Assembly (NCBI RefSeq): GCF_018271975.1
Contig: NZ_JAGUCN010000032.1
Coordinates: 1-56,743, forward strand
From: Carboxylicivirga mesophila
Lineage (GTDB): Bacteria > Bacteroidota > Bacteroidia > Bacteroidales > Marinilabiliaceae
Reading direction: 5' to 3'
DNA length: 56,743 nucleotides
The notes under the pieces: generated by a model
Seen by the model: the letters and a program-made list of their open reading frames with translations, nothing else
The model's database searches: none
What the model was told of the DNA's origin: nothing
In this document: positions 17,490-24,629 of the stretch, piece after piece
Position numbering within the stretch: the first letter of the stretch is position 1
Layout: each line of letters begins with the position of its first letter
Program-made: the position numbers and the translations under genes

Positions 17490-18392
17490 ATGATATTCCC
17501 AAAGTCACTCGAAAAAGGTTCTACCATTGGTATTGTTGCCCCTGCCGGTAAGGTGGATGCTGAAGTCATTCATTATGCCGAAAAGTGTTTACACAAGCGG
17601 GGTTATAAAGTGGTAATCGGCGAACATGCTTATAATAGCTTTTACCAGTATGCGGGCAACGATGAGCACCGCCGTGCCGACCTGCAACACATGCTCAACA
17701 GTACAGATATCGATGCCATTTTTTGTGCCCGGGGAGGTTATGGCACCATCCGCATTATCGATGAGATTGACTTCACCCATTATCTCGAGCATCCTAAATG
17801 GGTAATTGGTTATAGCGATATTACGGTGCTGCATGCCGCTTTGCAAAACAGAGCAGGTGTCGCTTCTATCCATGGACTAATGCCCAAGAACTTCCCGGAT
17901 AAATCAGAAGACGAGGAAGATGTTGAGAACCTGTTTAAATTGCTGCATGGCGAACTGCCAGAATACCAGCTTAAACCAAATCCGCTCAACAGAACGGGTG
18001 AAGCCGATGGCATATTGATAGGCGGCAACCTATCGTTAATATATGCCTTGCGTGCCACAGAATTAGATCCTGCTCCTCATGGTAAGATACTGTTTATCGA
18101 GGACCTGTCGGAATACCTTTACCACCTCGACCGCATGATGCAAAACCTGAAGCTGAGCGGCTTTTTGAAAGAATTAAGCGGTATTATCGTTGGCGACTTT
18201 ACCGATATGAAGGACAATGATGACCCATACGGCCAAACAGCTTATGAAATTATCAAAGAGGCTGTAGAAGAATACGATTATCCGGTAATGTTTGGATTTC
18301 CGGCCGGACATAATCACCTTAACCAACCCCTTATCCTAGGCAAACGTGTGAATCTGAACGTCCAGAACTGCTCCTGCCAATTAAGTTTTTAA
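17490..18392 (+). CDS. ldcA: Murein LD-carboxypeptidase, S66 family
   Basis: A 300-aa cytoplasmic serine peptidase that removes the terminal D-Ala from the tetrapeptide of recycled peptidoglycan. The start GSTIGIVAPAGKVD is typical. The nucleophile Ser is in VIGYSDIT, preceded by ARGGYGTIRIIDEIDF. The catalytic Glu lies in LFIEDLSEYLYHLDRMM and the His in GFPAGHNHLNQPLILG, completing the Ser-Glu-His set. The length is normal. It starts directly after a palindromic repeat element and is followed after 3 bases by yraN, so the two are almost certainly one transcript. Confidence 0.93.
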   Translation: MIFPKSLEKGSTIGIVAPAGKVDAEVIHYAEKCLHKRGYKVVIGEHAYNSFYQYAGNDEHRRADLQHMLNSTDIDAIFCARGGYGTIRIIDEIDFTHYLEHPKWVIGYSDITVLHAALQNRAGVASIHGLMPKNFPDKSEDEEDVENLFKLLHGELPEYQLKPNPLNRTGEADGILIGGNLSLIYALRATELDPAPHGKILFIEDLSEYLYHLDRMMQNLKLSGFLKELSGIIVGDFTDMKDNDDPYGQTAYEIIKEAVEEYDYPVMFGFPAGHNHLNQPLILGKRVNLNVQNCSCQLSF

Positions 18393-18395
18393 CAG

Positions 18396-18758
18396 ATGGC
18401 ACAACACAATGAACTGGGCAAAACAGGTGAAGCCATAGCTGCTGATTACCTGGAAGAAAAAGGCTTTGAGATATTAGAGCGTAACTGGCAATACAACCAC
18501 AAAGAGCTGGACCTGATTGCCATGCACGACAACTACCTGGTGGTGATTGAGGTGAAAACACGTACAACAGACGGCTGGGAAAATCCCAAAGAAGCCATAA
18601 CCAATAGTAAGATTCGTTTTATTGTAGAAGCCACTGAAGCTTACATTAATGAAACTGATATAGATAATGAAGTACGCTTTGATGTAGTAACGCTGATACC
18701 CAATGGGGAGGACTGGGACATTGAACATATCGAAGAAGCTTTTCATCCTGGTTTGTAA
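18396..18758 (+). CDS. yraN: YraN family (UPF0102) endonuclease-fold protein
   Basis: A 120-aa protein with the family start GKTGEAIAADYLEEKGFEIL and the core HKELDLIAMH followed by VVIEVKTRTT. This is the D-(x)n-ExK arrangement of restriction-endonuclease-like folds shared with Holliday-junction resolvases. The gene is widely conserved; its exact function is unsettled. It follows ldcA by only 3 bases. The 78-bp repeat element lies 12 bases after its stop. Confidence 0.93.
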   Translation: MAQHNELGKTGEAIAADYLEEKGFEILERNWQYNHKELDLIAMHDNYLVVIEVKTRTTDGWENPKEAITNSKIRFIVEATEAYINETDIDNEVRFDVVTLIPNGEDWDIEHIEEAFHPGL

Positions 18759-18770
18759 TCCAGCTAAAAA

Positions 18771-18848
18771 ATTTAAACACAGAGACACGGAGACGCAAAG
18801 AAAGAAATCAAATTATTCCTCTGCGTCTCTGCGTCTCTGCGTTTAAAT
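18771..18848. repeat. 78-bp MITE-like hairpin, relative of the GxxExxY element
   Basis: The 30-nt left arm (18771-18800) and the 30-nt right arm (18819-18848) are inverted copies matching at 26 of 30 positions by my count. Both begin ATTTAAAC and continue with CAGAGAC-type words. The spacer is only 18 bases and carries no gene. Ends and arm words match the GxxExxY element at 10095-10548. It sits between yraN and the YjbR-family gene, whose start lies 38 bases beyond, and could fold into a long RNA hairpin when transcribed. Confidence 0.7.
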
Positions 18849-18886
18849 ACTTATTCGTTATATTGCCAAAGCTAAATGAGTATCTT

Positions 18887-19237
18887 ATGAATATTGAAGA
18901 ATTCAGAGACTATTGCCTGGCCAAACCGGCTGTGAGCGAAACATTTCCTTTTGATGAAGTCACTCTTGTATTTAAGGTTGCCGGTAAAATGTTTGCACTA
19001 ACCAGTCTGGACAAGGAGTTTAGCATGAACCTGAAGTGCGATCCGGAACGTGCTATTGAACTGCGCGAAGAATATCCGGCCATTCAGCCAGGCTACCACA
19101 TGAACAAAAAGCATTGGAACACCGTATATGGTGACGGCTCCATCAAAGATGACTTGCTTAGGGAACTTATTGACCATTCTTACGAATTGATTGTTAAAAG
19201 TCTGACAAAGAAAGTGAGAGAAGAATATAATCTATAG
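18887..19237 (+). CDS. MmcQ/YjbR family DNA-binding-fold protein
   Basis: A 116-aa protein. I start it at 18887 (MNIEEFRDYCLAKPAVSET), the usual N-terminus of this family; a longer frame from 18863 would begin just outside the repeat element. Family landmarks are PFDEVTLVFKVAGKMFAL, LKCDPERAIELREEYPAI and the basic GYHMNKKHWNTV. The fold (CyaY-like) has been proposed to bind DNA, but the function is not established. The gene is bracketed by two repeat elements of the same family (18771-18848 and 19244-19405), which is unusual. Confidence 0.9.
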   Translation: MNIEEFRDYCLAKPAVSETFPFDEVTLVFKVAGKMFALTSLDKEFSMNLKCDPERAIELREEYPAIQPGYHMNKKHWNTVYGDGSIKDDLLRELIDHSYELIVKSLTKKVREEYNL

Positions 19238-19243
19238 ATAATT

Positions 19244-19405
19244 GTTATAAACACAGAGACGCAAAGGCGCAGAGGCGCAGAGGTTTTTATTTATCAACCA
19301 GTGTCTTTAGGTTTTACAGAAAGATTATTTGAAGTCTGACTGGTAAAAAAAACAAAAGAATGAATTATTAATAACTCAGCGGCTCTGTACCTCTGCGTTA
19401 AACAC
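19244..19405. repeat. 162-bp MITE-like element, relative of the GxxExxY element
   Basis: The left arm runs from about 19244 (GTTATAAACACAGAGACGC, then AAAGGCGCAGAGGCGCAGAGG). The right arm at about 19375-19405 is its diverged complement (CTCAGCGGCTCTGTACCTC then TGCGTTAAACAC). The roughly 90 bases between are AT-rich and have no ORF. It starts 6 bases after the YjbR-family stop and ends 7 bases before the DUF502 start. The more diverged arms suggest an older copy than the 78-bp hairpin. Confidence 0.6.
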
Positions 19406-19412
19406 TCAAGAA

Positions 19413-19994
19413 ATGAAAAAACTAGCCAAATTCTTTTTCCAGGGTCTGCTTTATGTGGTACCATTGGCTGTAACCATTTACGTGATTGTATTTGCCTTTA
19501 TCTGGCTCGATGGCCTGCTGCGCGATCTGGAGGTATTTCAGCACGAGCCTTATTCACAGTTTAACTTCCCGGGTCTGGGCTTGCTGGTGATCATCCTGTG
19601 CATCACCTTCATTGGTTTTATTGGGCAGATACTGATTACGGCGCCTATCGAGAACCGCTTTGAACGTGGCCTGAAGAAAGCACCATTGATTAAAGTGATT
19701 TACACCTCGGTGAAAGATTTATTATCGGCTTTTGTGGGGAAAGAGCGTAAGTTTGAGCGCCCTGTGCTGGTCACATTAGATAAAGAAGGCATTATGGAAC
19801 GCTTTGGCTTTATCACTGCATCCGACCTCAACGAACTGGGTATTAAAAATAAACTGGCAGTTTACCTGCCCAGCTCCTATGGTATCTTAGGGGAGCTGTA
19901 TGTTGTGCCAAGTGAGAATGTGAAACCCATTGATGCCCATCCGGCCGATGTGATGAAGTTTATTGTATCGGGCGGTGTGGCTAAAGTTAAATAA
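19413..19994 (+). CDS. DUF502 family membrane protein
   Basis: A 193-aa protein with two N-terminal transmembrane helices (about 9-33 and 51-75) and a cytoplasmic C-terminal domain. Family marks are QGLLYVVPLAVTIYVIVF at the start, then GRGLKKAPL-like ERGLKKAPLIKVIYTSVKDL and LPSSYGILGELYVVPSENV. It is conserved in many bacteria and plants without a firm function. Its start lies 7 bases after a repeat element, and rlpA begins one base after its stop, so these two genes form a transcription unit. Confidence 0.9.
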   Translation: MKKLAKFFFQGLLYVVPLAVTIYVIVFAFIWLDGLLRDLEVFQHEPYSQFNFPGLGLLVIILCITFIGFIGQILITAPIENRFERGLKKAPLIKVIYTSVKDLLSAFVGKERKFERPVLVTLDKEGIMERFGFITASDLNELGIKNKLAVYLPSSYGILGELYVVPSENVKPIDAHPADVMKFIVSGGVAKVK

Positions 19995-19995
19995 G

Positions 19996-20436
19996 ATGCG
20001 AGGACTCGTTGTATTACTGCTTTTGCTGGTTAGCCTGTGGTGCCAGGCACAAGCATTCTACCAAACCGGCAAAGCCTCCTACTATGCGAGTCATTTCGAA
20101 GGAAAGCTAACAGCCAGCGGCGAGGTCTTTTCCAATAGCGCCATGACAGCCGCCCATCGCACCCTGCCATTTGGCACACAGCTGGTCGTCACCAACCTGG
20201 AGAATCAGAAAAGTGTGGTGGTTACCATCAACGACCGGGGCCCTTTTATCAAAGGTCGCATCATCGATGTTAGCGAACGTGCTGCCCGCCAGCTTGACTT
20301 TTACCGGCAAGGCATTGCCAATGTCAGTATTGAATCGCTTCACCAACCACTACCTCCTGATTCCCTGCTGCAGAAAGTCTATCATCAACCACGGCTTATC
20401 CTGCATAAAATGGGTCATGAATTTATGCTGCATTAG
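19996..20436 (+). CDS. rlpA: RlpA-like septal-ring/peptidoglycan protein
   Basis: A 146-aa exported protein with a signal peptide (MRGLVVLLLLLVSLWCQAQA) and a single double-psi beta-barrel domain. The RlpA signature is clear: GKASYYASHFEGKLTASGE, MTAAHRTLPFGTQLVVTN and VTINDRGPFIKGRIIDVS. In other bacteria RlpA is a lytic transglycosylase acting on naked glycan strands at the septum. Here the SPOR domain of the long forms is absent, which is common in Bacteroidota. The start at 19996 is chosen for the signal peptide; it lies one base after the DUF502 stop. I keep the symbol for the family, not for proven orthology. Confidence 0.85.
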   Translation: MRGLVVLLLLLVSLWCQAQAFYQTGKASYYASHFEGKLTASGEVFSNSAMTAAHRTLPFGTQLVVTNLENQKSVVVTINDRGPFIKGRIIDVSERAARQLDFYRQGIANVSIESLHQPLPPDSLLQKVYHQPRLILHKMGHEFMLH

Positions 20437-20468
20437 GGCATTTCTCAGCCCTTTGCCAAATTACTGTA

Positions 20469-20500
20469 TTTGTCAGGCACGGCTTTTGATTGTATCTTCG
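20469..20500 (+). promoter_or_regulatory. Promoter of the TPR lipoprotein gene
   Basis: TTTG (20469-20472) and TATCTTCG (20493-20500, one mismatch to TAnnTTTG) are separated by 20 nt. The ATG follows 27 bases later at 20528. Confidence 0.5.
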
Positions 20501-20527
20501 TTGCACAAACACCAAAACACGTTTATA

Positions 20528-21403
20528 ATGAAGAAGGTATTATTCATACTATCCATTGCTATATTAGCGGCTTGTAACCCAACTGCTAAGTTACCCACTA
20601 TTCTCTCAGATGCGGATGCTGCTTTTAACCAGGCAGACTACACCAAAGCATATACGCTCTACGCTGAATATATCCAATTAGCCACTAGCAACAATGTAGA
20701 GGTCAGTAAAGACCTCTTGATTAAACAGGCACAAAGCTGCGCCCAGATAGATAAAGCCGATGAAGCAACTGCCATTTATGACCAGCTGTTGAAAGATGAT
20801 GCTAATATTGGATTATTAGCCGAATACTCACAACTTTTACAGCGCGAAGGCCGCACCGACCAGGAGTTAGCCCTGTGGCAATCGTATGCAGATAAAATCA
20901 CTACCCCGGAATTGCTGAAGCTGAAAGCTGAACGTCAGGTGTTTCTGAATGCTGCCAACGAAAATAGTGAGGCAGTTGTTGCAGCCTATGAGAGCAAAGG
21001 AGAAGCCGTACTTTCGAAGGAAGCACAACTCACCTACATTAAAGCGCTGGAAGCAACCGGTAATGCAGGCAGAGCTGTTAAAACCTGCAATGAACTCATT
21101 AAAGAACAACCAGATTATGAAGCGGCCCTGGAATGGAAAGCCAAGTATTATTACAACAAAGCCGAAGACAGATATAAGTATGAAATGGCTAAGTACAATA
21201 AAAACAAAAATGCCACTACCTATGCATACCTGCGCCGCGACCTTAAAAAGGTATCAGCTGATTTTCGTATTGCACGCGACACCTTTATCAGGCTGCGCCA
21301 GATGAATCCACAGGACCAATCCTATATCAGATACCTGAAAAACACCTACCTCAGACTGGAACAAAAGGACGATGCAGCCAGAATGGATAAGCTGCTGAAG
21401 TAA
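20528..21403 (+). CDS. TPR-repeat lipoprotein
   Basis: A 291-aa protein. The start at 20528 gives MKKVLFILSIAILAACNPTA, a lipoprotein signal with Cys at about residue 16. The mature part is all-helical with repeated TPR-like pairs (AFNQADYTKAYTLYAEYIQL, AQSCAQIDKADEATAIYDQLL, and others), an arrangement that binds proteins. The C-terminal region is rich in Lys, Tyr and Asn. A promoter upstream and a strong terminator downstream mark it as monocistronic. The longer frame upstream (from 20171) overlaps rlpA and is not real. The partner is unknown; an outer-membrane assembly role would be a guess. Confidence 0.8.
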   Translation: MKKVLFILSIAILAACNPTAKLPTILSDADAAFNQADYTKAYTLYAEYIQLATSNNVEVSKDLLIKQAQSCAQIDKADEATAIYDQLLKDDANIGLLAEYSQLLQREGRTDQELALWQSYADKITTPELLKLKAERQVFLNAANENSEAVVAAYESKGEAVLSKEAQLTYIKALEATGNAGRAVKTCNELIKEQPDYEAALEWKAKYYYNKAEDRYKYEMAKYNKNKNATTYAYLRRDLKKVSADFRIARDTFIRLRQMNPQDQSYIRYLKNTYLRLEQKDDAARMDKLLK

Positions 21404-21427
21404 GAAGATTTGTTATACGCAAAATAT

Positions 21428-21477
21428 AAGGCTCGCATCTTGATGTACATTAGATCAATAAGGTGCGAGCCTTTTTT
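21428..21477 (+). terminator. Terminator of the TPR lipoprotein gene
   Basis: AAGGCTCGCA (21428-21437) pairs with TGCGAGCCTT (21464-21473), followed by TTTTTTG. It lies 25 bases after the stop. Confidence 0.85.
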
Positions 21478-21495
21478 GCATTTCACCACAAACAG

Positions 21496-22059
21496 TTATC
21501 GCCTGATTTCAAAATCAATGCTGACCATTACATAGCCCATAAAATGCTGGTTGCTGCCATATTGAAAGGTCAGTGGCCTTATTTCATAACCTATCCGCTT
21601 TGACGGATTATAAACCCTTATCCCCAATGAAGCTGTACCACCAGCATAAAACTTATGATAGTACTCTGAGCCAGTATTAAATTCGCCATCGCCCAGCAAT
21701 CCCCTGGTGTAATTGCCATAAGCTCCCACCATAGCAAATAACGACAGGTGCTTACCTTTCAGCATATCGTAATACAGATGGCACCCAAAGCTGCCTGAGC
21801 GTATATACTGATCGCGTTTATCAGTCATCATTAGGGGTGTAAATCCTCCAAACAATATGTTGGGATTGATTCGTAATCGCTCCCGACTATCAATCGCCTT
21901 TTGCCAGCCAATTGTGTAAACCAGCCCCAGCCCTGATTCTTTATCCCCTTCGTTATACCCTAATCCTATGCCTGCCTTTAATGCTCCCTTTCTTTCAGCC
22001 ACTTCCTGCGCCAGGCTATACGAAGGTATTAACAGAAGAATCCACAATAAATATTTCAT
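21496..22059 (-). CDS. Predicted outer-membrane barrel, hypothetical
   Basis: A 187-aa exported protein. The signal peptide is MKYLLWILLLIPSYSLAQ. The rest shows alternating strands rich in Tyr and Gly (KAGIGLGYNEGDKESGLGL, GYEIRPLTFQYGSNQHFMG) and ends with VMVSIDFEIRR, a strand-like end as in small outer-membrane barrels. No specific family is recognised. It is convergent with the TPR lipoprotein gene and is followed upstream by the HU-related gene on the same strand, 64 bases away. The function is unknown. Confidence 0.65.
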   Translation of the reverse strand: MKYLLWILLLIPSYSLAQEVAERKGALKAGIGLGYNEGDKESGLGLVYTIGWQKAIDSRERLRINPNILFGGFTPLMMTDKRDQYIRSGSFGCHLYYDMLKGKHLSLFAMVGAYGNYTRGLLGDGEFNTGSEYYHKFYAGGTASLGIRVYNPSKRIGYEIRPLTFQYGSNQHFMGYVMVSIDFEIRR

Positions 22060-22123
22060 AGCTTGATCTGCTTTTATGATTATGCTAACGACTATTTGTG
22101 TGTATTATAATGTGCCGATAACT

Positions 22124-22513
22124 TCACTCTTTCACCAGCTTAAAACTGGCATGCTTGAGCATCTTTTTAAAACGCACCCCAGCTCTGAACTGCACCTTCA
22201 AATCCTTTATGGAACGCCATGTTACCGCCTCTTCAGTTTCTTCGCTGTGGCTGGTAAAGTGCAGGCTAAGCGTACCCAAGTCCCCCAGTTCAACCGATTG
22301 GTTATCCAACAGGTAGCCTGGAATCGAATCTGTTAAGGCAATAAGTACGCTGTGCACCTCCCCCCGCGAAAGAGTGGTATAGCCGGCAATGTGCTCTGCC
22401 ACCTCATCGAGCTTAACCCGCCGCCGCTTACAGGCCCTGGCATAATGTATTTCGCGCTGTTTGCCATCGGCATCGGCAACAGCTTGTCTGACTTTCTTGT
22501 ACTTTAATGACAT
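22124..22513 (-). CDS. HU-family-related DNA-binding protein (Bacteroidales HU-HIG type)
   Basis: A 129-aa protein. The region LDEVAEHIAGYTTLSRGEVHSVLIALTDS resembles the helical start of HU/IHF. GYLLDNQSVELGDLGTLSLHF corresponds to the beta-arm base (compare the GxGxF turn of HU). This is the longer HU-related form common in Bacteroidales (TIGR01201-like). Family members bind DNA non-specifically or act in nucleoid organisation. The upstream region holds three evenly spaced repeats at 22600-22661 that could be an operator for this gene, possibly autoregulatory. The start at 22513 is the only reasonable ATG. Confidence 0.82.
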   Translation of the reverse strand: MSLKYKKVRQAVADADGKQREIHYARACKRRRVKLDEVAEHIAGYTTLSRGEVHSVLIALTDSIPGYLLDNQSVELGDLGTLSLHFTSHSEETEEAVTWRSIKDLKVQFRAGVRFKKMLKHASFKLVKE

Positions 22514-22535
22514 AGAACACTAGTTTTATGCTGAC

Positions 22536-22591
22536 ACCACAGCAGGTTGATGATCTTTCGACAGTATCATTTTCATCAAATCTACTGTGGT
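22536..22591. other. 7-bp inverted repeat in the HU-gene leader region
   Basis: ACCACAG (22536-22542) and CTGTGGT (22585-22591) are perfect inverted arms separated by 42 bases. The pair lies just upstream of the HU-related start and just inside the iterated array. It may form a leader hairpin. Confidence 0.3.
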
Positions 22592-22599
22592 TTTACATT

Positions 22600-22661
22600 T
22601 TTGACCCGGGTTATAATTAATATTTGACCCCAGTTAAAAGATAGTTTTAACCCGGGTTAAA
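22600..22661. promoter_or_regulatory. Three operator-like repeats with exact 23-bp spacing
   Basis: ACCCGGGTTA (22604-22613), ACCCCAGTTA (22627-22636) and ACCCGGGTTA (22650-22659) are direct repeats spaced by exactly 23 bases. Each is preceded by TTTG or TTTA. The third is inside a perfect 16-bp palindrome TTTAACCCGGGTTAAA (22646-22661). The array lies 90-150 bases upstream of the HU-related gene. A spacing of about two helical turns suggests cooperative binding on one DNA face. Confidence 0.5.
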
Positions 22662-22860
22662 GTCAAGAAACTTAATGAAGAAAATTCAAACCCTTGCTTA
22701 CAAAAAAGTATAAACATAGTGAGGGAAAATCATGAAGGTGCTTTGTAGAGTGATATAACTTGTGTTTTAAAAAATCTGTACCCATACACCTTCGCGCACT
22801 ATTCAATGACCTAAGGCATTTCCACCTTGGGGAGGACGGTTTATGGAGGTTAATAATACA

Positions 22861-23087
22861 TGCGAATCAATAGTTGAACCCACTCCGGGGTTCTGTTTGT
22901 AATATATTAATATACCATGGGTTGCACCCATGGTTATTAAGATTAAATCCTTTCGGGATAAAAGAATGTCCGTAGGACATTAACAATAATAGCCCCGTGC
23001 GAAGCGCGGGGTTATCAATATGGTGAGAAAACAACCCTGATATGGGTTGAAAGTGTATATTAAGCAATTTTTAACTATTGATTCGCA
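22861..23087. repeat. 227-bp element: perfect 15-bp terminal inverted repeats enclosing six hairpins
   Basis: TGCGAATCAATAGTT (22861-22875) recurs as its exact complement at 23073-23087. Inside are six consecutive short hairpins: AACCC/GGGTT (22877-22892), CCATGGGT/ACCCATGG (22915-22933), ATCC/GGAT (22947-22959), AATGTCC/GGACATT (22965-22981), CCCCGTGC/GCGCGGGG (22993-23011, one G-U) and CAACCC/GGGTTG (23032-23049). No ORF of note is present. It resembles a REP-like or MITE-like mobile repeat, or the template of a highly structured RNA. It lies between the DUF5723 stop and the HU-gene upstream region. The bases around it (22662-22860 and 23088-23177) hold nothing else I can name, except a CCTAAGG/CCTTGGG dyad near 22810-22831. 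Confidence 0.65.
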
Positions 23088-23177
23088 TAATAAATTAATA
23101 ATTAGGGGGATTGCCTTTTAGAAAAAAGAAGATTATCAACTTTGTGTAAAAAGTACAGATAAACTTAAAGCCAAGCT

Positions 23178-24629
23178 CTAGCGCCTTTTCCGGCGGCCTT
23201 TAGTATACGGATCCTGGTAGCACGGCAGAGCGCTGATGCCCTTTTTGCTTTTTTGCGCCTCATTGCGCGGTTCATCGCAGCGGGGTACAATGCTCAGCCC
23301 AAAACGCAGGTTGAGGTTGCGCTGGTTCTCAAGCTTTAAAAAACCAAGCAGGTTATCGCTCACCGCATGCAAGTGGAAAACACCCAGCTTAAGCCCCAGT
23401 CCGGCCCCAATATTCATATAATCGCCATTGATTGCGGTGTACGACAAGGAGCCATTCAGCCTTTTGTAGTTATAGGTGTTGGCCGACAAGGTAAATGCAG
23501 GCATGATGCGGTTACGATATATGCGGCTGTAGAATACCGCACCGGCATTCAGGTGGTCGGTGAAAGTGCGGGTGGCACCCAGATACATTTCAGGTGTCAG
23601 GTGGGTAGTAAAGGTATTATTATCAGGCACAGGCAAAAACTGGTGGCGCAGGCTGTCGCCCAGCTCCTGCCAATAATCGCCGTTGTTAAAATCGGTAGAT
23701 GAATCAGTCCCCGTAAACTCAAAGGTGCCGTCAGACACAAACGTATTTACATCGGTTTTCCAGCCTATCACACCCAGGTTTAGCAGGCTGCCCGAGAGGG
23801 TTGTGCGCTCATCCAGCTCATAGATAAAACCAAAGTCGAACCCAACCCCCAGGTTTTTGGCATTCATCATATACTGTTGCCAGTCAATATCATCCTGCAG
23901 GTCAATGTTGTTAACATATCCTTCATCATCTAGCTCCACCTCTATCGGAAATGAGGTATGCACTCTGGTATCTAAATCAATCAACAGATTAAAATTGGTG
24001 GCATTGGTCGTTAGTCCGCCCAGCGTTTGGGGTGTATACATGCTTCCTTTGCCGAATAGTAATCGGGCATGCATACCTAATTGTAATCGCTCCGATACCT
24101 TTCGGGCAATACCCAGGGCATAGTCGCGGTAATGATAACCACTCAGGCGCAGGCCATCCAGCGAGGCTTTGCGCCCCACAAAATGCGTATTGCCATACCA
24201 CAGCAGTTCGGCTGCCTCCCTGGGCATGGTATTAAAGGCCGTCACCTTCTCAGTTACCGAAAAGGTTATCCAGTTATTCTTTAACCAGAAGCCGGCATAC
24301 AAAGGGGTGTAATGCACAGTGGATGCCACTATCTCGGTGTTATCGAGCTGATTCACTACCTTATCAAAATTCACATAGCTGGAGTCAGTAGCAGCATCGT
24401 AGCGCAGGGCATCATTGACTGTAAACGCGCTGTTGTTGTAGTTGCTGTGCAGCGATGCTAAAGCCGGCACCCCCACAATCCAGTCGCATTGGTAGGTAAC
24501 AGCCGGGTTCACAAAGTTGGCCTGCGGCACATCGTGCATCAGAAACAGGGTGAGATTTTGTTGTGCCTTAGCCACATGACCAAAAGCCAGCAGCCCAAGA
24601 ATAACAATATAGTAGGACAGCTGCTTCAT
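23178..24629 (-). CDS. DUF5723 family outer-membrane protein
   Basis: A 483-aa protein with a signal peptide (MKQLSYYIVILGLLAFGHVAKAQ) and a long series of amphipathic strands typical of a PorV/FadL-like barrel. FLMHDVPQANFVNPAV near the N-terminus and GFDFGFIYELDERTTLSGSL fit the DUF5723 family. The last about 30 residues (AQKSKKGISALPCYQDPYTKGRRKRR region) are very basic and unlike a barrel end, an extension of unknown purpose. Its ATG directly follows the TAA of the lipoprotein gene upstream (24630-25259), so the two are translationally adjacent and probably work together at the outer membrane. Confidence 0.82.
   Translation of the reverse strand: MKQLSYYIVILGLLAFGHVAKAQQNLTLFLMHDVPQANFVNPAVTYQCDWIVGVPALASLHSNYNNSAFTVNDALRYDAATDSSYVNFDKVVNQLDNTEIVASTVHYTPLYAGFWLKNNWITFSVTEKVTAFNTMPREAAELLWYGNTHFVGRKASLDGLRLSGYHYRDYALGIARKVSERLQLGMHARLLFGKGSMYTPQTLGGLTTNATNFNLLIDLDTRVHTSFPIEVELDDEGYVNNIDLQDDIDWQQYMMNAKNLGVGFDFGFIYELDERTTLSGSLLNLGVIGWKTDVNTFVSDGTFEFTGTDSSTDFNNGDYWQELGDSLRHQFLPVPDNNTFTTHLTPEMYLGATRTFTDHLNAGAVFYSRIYRNRIMPAFTLSANTYNYKRLNGSLSYTAINGDYMNIGAGLGLKLGVFHLHAVSDNLLGFLKLENQRNLNLRFGLSIVPRCDEPRNEAQKSKKGISALPCYQDPYTKGRRKRR

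Noticed and set aside
18771-18848. Ordinary rho-independent terminator of yraN
   Set aside because: The stem is far longer than a terminator, has no U-tract and its ends and words recur around the GxxExxY gene.
20171-20527. Extension of the TPR lipoprotein into rlpA
   Set aside because: It is out of frame with rlpA over a clear RlpA domain, and the lipoprotein signal begins at 20528.
22867-23067. 66-codon reading frame inside the multi-hairpin element
   Set aside because: It is a by-product of the hairpin sequences, with no protein-like features.
22861-23087. CRISPR-like array
   Set aside because: The hairpins differ from each other in sequence and have no constant repeat with spacers; no cas genes are present.
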